Assembly: GCA_028565635.1 (NCBI GenBank)
Contig: JAOXYB010064656.1
Location: 1-10,364 of the forward strand
Source of the DNA: Phoronis ovalis
Taxonomy: Eukaryota; Phoronida; Phoronidae
DNA length: 10,364 nucleotides
Reading direction: 5' to 3'
The notes below the pieces were generated by a model that saw nothing but the letters and a program-made list of their open reading frames with translations, searched no databases and had not been told where the DNA came from. Positions 1 through 9,600 of the stretch are shown one piece after another (position 1 is the stretch's first letter; every line of letters begins with the position of its first letter). The translations under genes were made by a program, and so were the position numbers.

Positions 1-633
1 AGGTGGATTCACATAGGCCATAGGTTGGTGGGCGTATTAGGCCAGGTCACATTTCAAAATGACCTTGAGAAGTAGGTCAAACGCCGATGTGAATCTTCGA
101 CATTTTTCGCACAATAACTGCTTCAGTTTTTATCCGATCAACTTCGTGTTTGGTACAGGTTAAATACGGGTCAAAATGCAGATTGTTTATAGTGTTCATG
201 TAAATCGCTTTCAAGATTTCCCCTCTACTATCAACCTCACAACTCTTATACATACAAAGATGGCTTTACATCTACAGAAACTATATCATATGATGGGCAT
301 CTGGCTGCACCCTCAAATCTCTTGTTGAAAAATGAAATGCCACAGAAGAATCTTATGAGTACCTTTAATTAACTATTGATACTTTTATGTATGTCAAAGT
401 AAAACATGAGATTTAGCACGTTTTTAAATTCTTTCCAATCCAAGGAAAAAAACCTTGAAAATGCATTGAATTTTTATAAAGGGCTAAATATGTTAGAACG
501 CACCTACTTCATATAGACGACTAGCTTAATACATGTAGGATAATGGTAAGAGTATTCATCGACACTTTAATCTTGTCTCAGATCTAATTCAGGAAAAATA
601 TCAATAGTACTCGTACAATTTTTAATATTGAAG
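1..633 (+). other. Intron, 3' part, upstream of exon 1
   Basis: No coding exon is visible in this AT-rich stretch on either strand. The first 110 bases hold AGGTCA at 44-49, its complement TGACCT at 60-65 and AGGTCA again at 74-79. A 9-base inverted pair (GATTCACAT 6-14, ATGTGAATC 87-95) encloses them, and the block may be the end of a dispersed repeat. The intron ends with a weak acceptor: the last AG (632-633) is preceded by an A/T mix rather than a clean pyrimidine tract. Confidence 0.7.
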
Positions 634-696
634 GGAGAAGTTGGTGAGAAAGGCGACATGGGACCAATCGGCAAAACAGGACCTGCAGGACCAAAA
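634..696 (+). CDS. Collagen exon 1 of window (63 bp, 21 codons)
   Basis: Seven uninterrupted Gly-X-Y triplets, starting [11 protein letters not shown] and ending GPAGPK. The donor GTGAGT at 697 is strong; the acceptor AG at 632-633 has a poor pyrimidine tract. The exon contains KGD, a Lys-Gly-Asp pairing of the kind known to stabilise triple helices through interchain salt bridges. At 63 bp it is 9 bp longer than the 54 bp unit, equal to one added triplet. In-frame stops just upstream (a TAG at 606-608 among them) do not allow a longer exon. Confidence 0.9.
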
Positions 697-3600
697 GTGA
701 GTTAGGGATTATGTCACTGATTAGTTATACTAAAGATTGATGGATATGAACTGTGCTTTTGCTTCTAAAATCATTTTTCAATTTTGAAAAAAAGAAATTA
801 GAAAAGTTAAAACGGAACTTTGAGGGATTTGAAGATGTACATGTTTAATTTTTTTTTTGAATATTGCAATTTTGTATGTGTTAAACATGGACTGGCGACA
901 GGTAGCTGCGCTGCTTGTTGTTTCCGATGCTCAGGTACAAAGAAGAATAAATTATCTTTCTTCATAATGTCATTTGCAATCATTTAAGTGGGTGGATGTT
1001 GTTTCTCAATACTGAATGTTATCTCAACTTTCTAATGGGAAATAATTGAAACTTGTTTGGTTAGAATGCTGGTTGTATTGACATAATAAGTACATTGTTA
1101 CCATATTTGTTGATACATAACATTTTTTAAATTATACTTTATATAAAAGACTAGTAAAACCCCCAGTAAACAAGTAAAATTCAATAAAGCTGGTGTTATT
1201 GCACAACTGCATTTTTGAAATCTTTAAATATTACCTATTTTTGGAATCACTGTGTGCATAAAATTTAGAACCAAGATTGGCATTGGATTCAAAATGTGTA
1301 ACTAAAATGCAAACCAGTTCTCTACATTTTATATGTAATATTTTTGTTATCTTTCTTGTTATGATTAAAATGTACCTGCATGTGCTCGATGTTGCAGTGT
1401 AGTCTCTGAGACTATCCCTAAGTCTACACTAAGGGCATACAATTCATAAAAAGAAAAAGAGATTAGTGAAGGGTGCTTTTGGATATACCTGGGGTGTCAC
1501 CTATTAATATGTACTTGGGTTGGCTATTAAGACTGCCTCTTCCAAAGTAATTTTTTTAAAAAACAGAGACACCTTTCGACAACCAATTTTTAACACCTAA
1601 ATATCGTTGAAAAACATTTTTAACCAAAAGTGTAATATTAAACAAATACCTGTTAGTGCCGCTTTAACTTTCCAATTTTACATTTTCACAAAAAAATTGA
1701 ACAATGGTTAAAGAAGGCAAAATACAGTTTATATCGAATATGACGTACTCTTTAATACTTATAACAGTTACAGAAATCAGAATAATCGCAATAATACAAA
1801 TATTTGCCTTCTAGGGGTCTCTAGGACTGCCTGGAAAACCTGCTTTACAAGATAACATCAAGCCTGTTGTGGGCCCCCCCGGACCTATAGGTTTACCGGG
1901 AGAACCCGGATCACAAGGAAAGAAAGGTAGTAAAGGAGATGAAGGAAAAGATGTAAGACATTTCTTTAAAAAAAACTTTTTTGTGAACTTGTTTATGTCC
2001 TACTCACCATTTGATCTGTCCTACTTACCAGAAATGTTATTTCCTTATCTAAATATGTAAGCCACTCTCAACGCCTTGTAATAATAATAATAATAGTATA
2101 TTGTCATAATAAATAAAGCTGGTGTCATAAATGGACATAAATAGCTATTTCAATTATTAACAATAGTAACTGCAGTAATATTAAATGATAACCTGGATTA
2201 AGTGCCTGCATGCGCAGCTATTGATTTGTGCAATATTTTAATGTAAAATGTGCCTCTTTTACCCTCACGTACTTTAGTTTTAGTGATGTCAGTTGATCAG
2301 TTCATTACAATGTTACTGTTGCGTGTTGTGCGTATTTCAGGGTGCAAATGGGCAGATGGGACATAATGGCGAGCCAGGTGTAACAGGAAAACCTGTAAGT
2401 GATATGCACTAGTTGTTCCGAGGTTTACGTGTACTTATCGGCCTACAAGAGGAAATTAACGTTTGGCATAATTTTACTAGTAACAGTACCATGTTTGGTA
2501 TACACTCTGTATAATTACTTCATTATGCAAGTGTAAAGATGTTGTTTATATTAAACATTACTTTAGTTTGAAAAATACCAAATATTTTGAGTGTGCCAAC
2601 TGTAGCTGCAGTAAAAATATATCAATTCTTATACCTTTTTTCAGCTGACATTAGATTTTACTTACAGTTTCGATTCAGTTCAATATTTTATTTCTGACCC
2701 CACTATGCATATTTGAAATCAATTATTATGAATTGTATGTTGCAGCTAGCGAAAGAATGGCTTTACGGCGGATTTTGGTATTTATTAGGTATCAATTAGT
2801 CAGGTCACAACTATTCCCCTATTCGTATAGAGGTTGGCAGGTATACTGTACTGTGATAAGTATGGAAGTTAAAAGAACTCAATGTATGAATTATCTTATT
2901 GCTATGTACACTTGCCCACAAAAATACAAAAACCGCAAAGCCCTTCGCTAGCTGTAAATAGCTCATTGCGAGCTTTGCAAAACATATAGCTTAACTGCTA
3001 CATTTAATCATACTAAAATTCAGATATAAAGGAACAACTAATGCCCCATAAACATGATCATGATGTACAAAACAAAACAAACAACTTAAACAAAAACTAA
3101 CTACTATGATACTTATACTAAGCAACAGTAACAGTAATATAAAAATGTACTACTTTAACAAACACTAGCTATTTCAATTATTAACAATAGTAACTGCAGT
3201 AATATTAAATGATAAATTGCAGACTTGCATAAACCCAGCACAAGTTATCATTAGTGACAAAATATGCTCTAATATTGACTAGACACTTTTGTGCACAAGT
3301 TTGATAGTGATAAAAATTCTCTCTTGTTATAATTGTATAAAATGTAAAAAAAACTTTTATATTAGATACACTGATTGAAATTATCACTATGAACTTCAAT
3401 TGTCCTATACAAATCAGCTCTGTCTGTAGTATACAGAGTGCAATGGCATTTGAAATGAAATTCATCTTCCACGGTGTTCGTGCATTTTGGAGAAAACCTT
3501 TGTTTAAGTAAGGCTTTGATTCGATTTACTTCATTCGTGAAACATTCAATGTGTGGAAACTAGTCCTCAATTTAGCCAGAGAAGACTGTGTAAGAAAACC

Positions 3601-6600
3601 ATTCAAGATTTATAGATACTTTTAACGATTCAGTTTTAAAAAGGGAATAAATTCTAAGTTTCCCATATCCAGAAATTACAGATGACCAAAATTGTGAAAT
3701 TATTATTTGACAGAATCCTCACATATCTTTGTAATTCTTTTAGTGAATGTAGTCCAGACCATACGCAGATTGAAATAAATCCATCCGTTAATGTTCTGTA
3801 CCTTCTCAACTACCGTCTGGGCTTAACCACAGGCAAATCTTGTTATATTCCTTCAATTTAACAAGAGCGAAATAATTACGTCATTAATCTTTTGTCAGCC
3901 GAGATAAAAAACCTTTCTCTCTGTGTGATCCATCGTCGCCTACTACGTCTATTTTATCATATGACTCATTCTGAATAGGTATCGCCGGGGAGCTTGCTTT
4001 TTGCTTAGCAGATTATAGATAAACTCTAGCAGCACAGCATGTGTGATCGAGCCCCTACCCTGCTTAGTCTGCTATTATACCTATTATTGTAAGCTGCAAT
4101 TTGATTGGTGTCAAGATTTTCATGACATTTTATCAATAAAGGCATTATCGTTCTTCTGCTTTTCGAGATAATAAACAAAAATTGACTATGGTTAAGCCCA
4201 GACGTTAGTTGAGAAGGTACGGAATATTAACGGATGGATTTATTCAGACTGGTCCATACGCAATGATATTTCTATACGGAGTTTCTATCCATGAGATTCC
4301 AATATGTTTACCAAAAGTTTTCATTCCTTCTGCTACTTTGAACTGTATAAGTACATTTAATTAATATCAGGCATCTCCAATAACGTACACCACAATTTGA
4401 CCATTCTTACTCCTACTTCAATATACCAAGCTCGCCACTAAAAATACATTTCTCGGATTTAAAAATAAAAATGTTAAAATGGCAAACTTTTTGACACGCA
4501 ACCGCATTATCCTAGCGGGCATATTATAGCTCATCGTTAACACCAATTATCATATGCATTAAAATAAAACAAACAATTTTTTTACACGTCTCCATTATTC
4601 ATGTTTCTATTGATTTGACTATTCAACAGGATATGCATTTTAGACATCTTCGTGAACTTCACTTAGCAAATAGCTTGATACATTTAACACTACATACATA
4701 CGTCAGTTTAAAAAAAAGCAATAATAAAGTTTTGCCATAATAATAATAATGCTATCTTTAATTTTTGTGATTGATTTTTCCAGGGCGAACCTGGTCCACA
4801 GGGTCCTCGTGGATTTCCTGGTGCTACTGGTATTGAGGGTAGAGCAGGGCAACCCGGGGATAGGGGTTTTTCAGGAGATGCTGGACCACAGGTAAATATT
4901 TGTTTATTAATACATCAGTTGGAATGCAGCCTAATCTGCCGGTATAATAGTTACCTCTCACTGCATGAATTTGTAATGAATTCGGGGATTATCCCGGTTT
5001 GTTAACCATGCTGCAATTGCGCAAAATATTGTTAGGAATAATTATCTTGTTTCTATTGATTCATATGCGAAGAAACAGGTGCAAAAGCTAAGTATGATTT
5101 TTGCTTGTAGATTTAAAATAATATACAAAATGTCAGGAAGCGACTAGTTCGTAAAATAATGAGTTTATTTTTAACCTATTGCAGGGTAACCCCGGTCCCA
5201 TTGGTATCGCAGGACTGAAAGGAGGAAAGGGAGCTACGGTACATACTTTACGTTCTTTACTTTGACTTAACTTATCACTTATTAACACTGGAAAAAGAAA
5301 TGAAATACAATTTGTACCAAGTTTAATACATATGTGAGTAGAATCCGTATACCGACTATATTTTTAAAAGTATATTCCATTTTTAAAGACGTAATAATGC
5401 TTTAGCCGCTCCAACAATAATATCTGTTAATTCATCAGCGACCTTATCCACCTCAAATTCTGGAAATTCATTAAATAAAAGGTTACTTAATTTACTCTTG
5501 CTCAGTGCACTTTCCAAAGCAGAGAGGAAAAGGTTTGTTGAATCGGGACCACATGCAAAAATAGGAAACATTGGTATAGAGTCATAGTTGGTTACTTTGG
5601 AACTTGTTATACCATTATATGCTATTGTACATTCTAACATGCAATGGTCGGAGTTTAAATTTATTTGGGTGAATATGAAAGTGCGTAGTATACTATCCCT
5701 GCTGTATAGAAGTCATGACGGTTAACTTGCGTTTGTGCAACCGGAAATGGAAGCTTTTACTTACCGCCAGTTTTAAAAAGGTTTTGCGCGCATATTATAA
5801 AATCGTTACGATTTTGGTGCCATTTCTTATTTTGATAATAACTTTTGTTGTATTAATGGTACATTATTGAAATTTGCTATGTAGGGTAATGTCACCATTA
5901 TCTTTTTACATCAGTATTACCATATTGCTACCAGTTGGCGTGTTTTGGTACCATTTCTTATTCTGTCAGTAATTCTGCCAAATATACATTCACAAGTTTT
6001 TACCCTTTTTTCAGTTTTAACTATTAATTTCACAGTTTTTCTATACTTGAGTTAAATACAATTATAAAGAAAATCGAATATAATTATTAAAAAAATCATA
6101 CATAATTGTTTTTGACATCTCGGTAATAGAAAATCCAACGTAGGCTATAGGACGATCAAGTTTGATTTTAGTTCTCGTTAAACGTACATCTGCTAATTTT
6201 TTTTTATCTGTTATAAAACGTTTGAAAGATGATTTTGCACCAGGCTTACGCAATATTTTCTGTGATACCAACTGAATGTCTTGTCACTTTCTCAAATTTA
6301 TTTATTTCTAGTGGCGGTGTTTGTTTAGTAGTGGTGGTTGCAGAAGGTATCATACTACATGTGTCTCCTACTACAAAATATTACATTTACATCGCATTTT
6401 GATACCGAAAATTAAGCGTAAAGTTGATAAAAGATGATTTTGAAAAATATTGTTTTCAAATCAATAAACAATTTAAAAAAAGCTGCATCGCACAAATAAG
6501 TCGACATTGACAGGCTTGCCTACAAAAAGACTCGCCTAGTCATTCAACATTTTATCAATATCCCAACAAACTTGATACACTACAGCAGGAAGTTTTTGAT

Positions 6601-9600
6601 TTGTTATAGCAGTTTGATGTCCACACGTTGTCTATTATTTCTATGACTCACACTAGGATAATTATGTAACACTCTAAGGGTATTCCGAGAACAACATTAT
6701 ATACATGCTTCAATCTAAGCTATTTAATCTATTTTCAACATCTAAAAGATGTGTCCTTGTGATTTCTTTAGGTCCTACAGGATTCCTATTAGTTCTATGT
6801 AATTTTATTCTATTATTATTTTTTTAATGTTTTTAAATATTTGAATACCAAGAGGAACATTAATAATCTAATGACATTGAGTTTGCCGTTTTGATTACAC
6901 TAAAGTTGATCATCGATTTCTATGCCTAAATATTTCACGCTTGTTTAGGTTCAATTTTTCTCCTATTACACATAACATTAAATTATTTTACCTTTCTTGA
7001 TTTCCTTTTTGAGCCAAACAAATTTTCCAAAGTGGTAGATATTTTATTATCGACCATCCAACTGTAACATGATTATCATTCTAAACCTAATTTTCACAAA
7101 TGTAGTCAGGATCTGGATGAGAAAAGAGAACGGCATTGTCATCTGCATAAAGGTGTAATTTACAATCTGAGCCTAAACTAATTTCCATATCATTTATATA
7201 CAGTAAATATAAGTCAAAAAGAGTAAGGGGACAAGAACCTACGTTGAGGAGCCCCACAATTTATAGTAGCTTCTTCTGATAATACTCTGTTGACACGTAT
7301 TTTTTGTTTTCTGTGTACTAAGTACGATCTAAACTAATCAATTGCCTATAGCTACTACGTACTAGGATCTCATGATGTACAGTTTGGGTAGCAAAATTAT
7401 TTTTTTTTACCAAAAAGTGTATGAATTTAAACCGTGGTCTTGATTCGAGTCGGTTTTGCACGACGAGTCTTGTTTAGGGTCCAATTTTCGCAGTGAGATT
7501 CTTATTTGGTATGTTATTTTTTTTTGTTTGCTTGTCAAACGAATTCAGTCTTGGATAGAGTACCAATTTCGGCAAAGGTCTGCTTAGGGTCCATTTTTCG
7601 AACATTCTTAATCACTTGCTTAGAGGCTTTTTGAGGTCACTAACAAGCATGACTAACCCATATTTTATTTGAGTGCCCCCAGCGTTAGAATAACATTCAA
7701 TTTTCAGAGTGACAGGGTACCGTGGAATATACTTTTAGTTACTCGCCTACCCAATATTTTTTTGTTTATAAAAATTTTTAAACGTTGCATGTGTAGTTAC
7801 ATGAGCATATAAAGCCCTCCGTTTGAGTTATGAAACACATTTTTTCCACATGACTGGTAACCATTCGTTTTCACATTTTGCACTCACATGGACGTAAGGT
7901 ATGCTTGTATTTTAGGGTCCAGCTGGCGTTCCTGGAGACAACAGTGTTATAACCGGACCACATGGGGAAAAGGTATTACCCTCTACCACAATAATAATGC
8001 TTGGACAACCATGATGCTGTCAATAATCAGTAGTATCAGTCAACGAAGCAATAGTATATGTTATTAGCTACTCTAGACTGTGGTACATGGTTTGGGTATA
8101 GTAGTTACCTTTATTTTCGAAATCGTGTCAATAGCGCTTGCCAATTAATGTGGCCTCGTCGCTTGACCATATGAGGTTGTGGCGGCTTCATGATAGCAAA
8201 CCGAAATGTTGGTGACTGATCATGACTGACTGAATAACTGATCAATCTGTTACATAGTACCTTAGCAGCTTTATGTTAATTCCGTGTGTTTACGTTGATG
8301 AACGGGAACAAATTAATATATGAAACACTGCGTTACTATTGTTGACGTGTGGATGCTCCAAGCTCAGTTCCAAGCAGAAAAAAACACTTTTCAAAAACAA
8401 TTATGAAGCTCGAAAGAATGACTTTACGTTAGCAATTCTTTAGGGCAATTACAGCTAATTAGTTGATTTATACATCGATTGATTTCTTTTCACAATATAT
8501 TGTATTTGCCAATCCCTTGTGACTCCGGGATTATGACTAGTGGAACAGCCGTGATTTGAGTACATGCAATTGTCATCTAAATGCCAAACTCCAACGTAAA
8601 ACCATTATTTCTCCAACTATAACACACATGGTATTTTTTGGGGGGTTATGTAGCGAAACTACCTTCCAAGGATTAACACCAGTCAGGTTGTCACTCGGAC
8701 AAAAATATCATTTAAATAAAATGTAAGTTGTGCCTTTCATCTCTTTCTTTGATGTTTAAAATGCTTCCTGTGCCATATACATCGATTGTTATAAAATATG
8801 ATGCAGTCTTTAAAGAGGTTTGCATGGGACGAGTTTTGAACGATAGTCCTACATATACTACTTACACGTTATAATTTTCCAGGGAAACAAAGGAGCTGTC
8901 GGACCCCAGGGTGAAGTGGGACCGCAGGGAATTAAGGTTTGTGTTAGAGGCGTGCACACTGTAATCAATTTTAACTTGCTGTTCGGGACTTGTCGACGAG
9001 TGTTTCAAATTTAAAATCAGCCTATAATGTATCCGTTTTCACTACCCAATTCTCTCAACGTTAATAACTAATTTACAAGATCATAGAAGTCACAAAAGCT
9101 GGCGTACACAATACACTATATTTGCAAGACACAGTCTGTTTAGGAAAAGAATGTTTCGCTTATATCTGAGTTTAATAACAGTTCATTTGGTAGCAATAAT
9201 TGCGATGGATTTGGATGATCGGAACAATGATTATTATGTAGGTATAAATTTCTTTTTTTCACAGGGTGTGCCAGGGAAAATAGGTCATCCCGGTCCTTTT
9301 GGAGAAACTGGTCCTCAGGTAAGCACAACCGCTTACGTGTCTGGCTTTATAACTGTTGTTTCAAAGTTAATTGTATAGTAAGTCCGTACTATTGTAAAAT
9401 TGCCACCCGTTCTGATTAGGTTCAAACTATCAAAAAGCTGATCCGGAGCACAGATTTGTAAAGAAATAATAATGTTCCACCATTAAAATCAAATATAAAT
9501 TTATTACCCACTTTAAAAAATAAAATAAACAGTTGTTTTATACACCTAACCGTTGCTATTCGTGGTCTTTTTACTTAGTGTATTGTGCTGGTATTGATTT

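Larger units (their letters stand above)
3766..4251. mobile_element. MITE-like non-autonomous DNA transposon with long terminal inverted repeats (486 bp)
   Basis: The left arm 3773-3829 and the right arm 4189-4245 are reverse complements over 57 bp with about four mismatches. Weaker similarity reaches outward to the termini and inward about 20 bp more. The ends read CAG (3766-3768) and CTG (4249-4251). Directly outside lie GACCATACG (3757-3765) and GTCCATACG (4252-4260), a likely target-site duplication matching at 8 of 9 bases (7 exact next to the element). CAG/CTG ends with an 8-9 bp duplication recall hAT or related superfamilies, but the family is an inference. There is no transposase reading frame inside, hence non-autonomous. 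A second, inner inverted pair (AATAGGTAT 3974-3982, ATACCTATT 4077-4085) suggests a fold-back structure. Confidence 0.85.
2395..4783 (+). other. Intron 3 (2389 bp)
   Basis: GTAAGT donor and TTTTTCCAG acceptor. It holds the second 50 bp repeat copy (3166-3215) and the MITE-like element (3766-4251). Elsewhere it is AT-rich with stops in most frames. Open stretches at 2733-2951 (+) and 3205-3465 (-) show no family motif or Gly periodicity and are taken as chance. Nothing else was recognised in 2395-3165, 3216-3756 or 4261-4783. Confidence 0.8.
5239..7915 (+). other. Intron 5 (2677 bp), transposon-fossil-rich
   Basis: Weak GTACAT donor and TATTTTAG acceptor. It holds three decayed transposon fragments on the opposite strand (5383-5712, 6062-6303, about 6600-7405). 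It also has an imperfect 23 bp direct repeat (5812-5834 and 5943-5965) and two related TTAGGGTCCA blocks near 7473 and 7583. No collagen exon was found inside. 5713-6061 and 7620-7915 are otherwise featureless AT-rich sequence. Confidence 0.8.

Noticed and set aside
1874-1880. Seven-C run in exon 2 as a frameshift explaining the helix interruption
   Set aside because: Gly-X-Y is read in the same frame on both sides of the break, and the exon length is a multiple of three, so no indel is needed.
1953-2060. Continuation of the exon 2 frame to a stop as a terminal exon
   Set aside because: Gly periodicity ends exactly at GTAAGA, the extension is low-complexity and hydrophobic, and more collagen exons follow downstream.
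2078-2096. TAA/ATA microsatellite
   Set aside because: Short and ordinary for AT-rich introns; a similar one lies near 4737-4750.
2750-2767. 18-base near match to 8411-8428 (CGAAAGAATGRCTTTACG)
   Set aside because: Too short and without extended flanking similarity to support a repeat family from this window alone.
2733-2951. 72-codon + frame in intron 3
   Set aside because: No family motif, AT-rich, no splice context, no Gly periodicity.
3205-3465. 86-codon - frame in intron 3
   Set aside because: Composition follows AT-rich background (Ile, Phe, Leu, Tyr) and no domain was recognised.
4045-4053. GATCGAGCC, matching the RNA polymerase III B-box pattern, as part of a tRNA or tRNA-derived SINE
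   Set aside because: No convincing A-box at the right distance and no cloverleaf stems; it sits inside the inverted-repeat element, where chance is adequate.
9151-9264. Open frame upstream of exon 8, resembling a signal peptide start
   Set aside because: It reads through a strong pyrimidine tract and CACAG acceptor; chance opening in a short intron.
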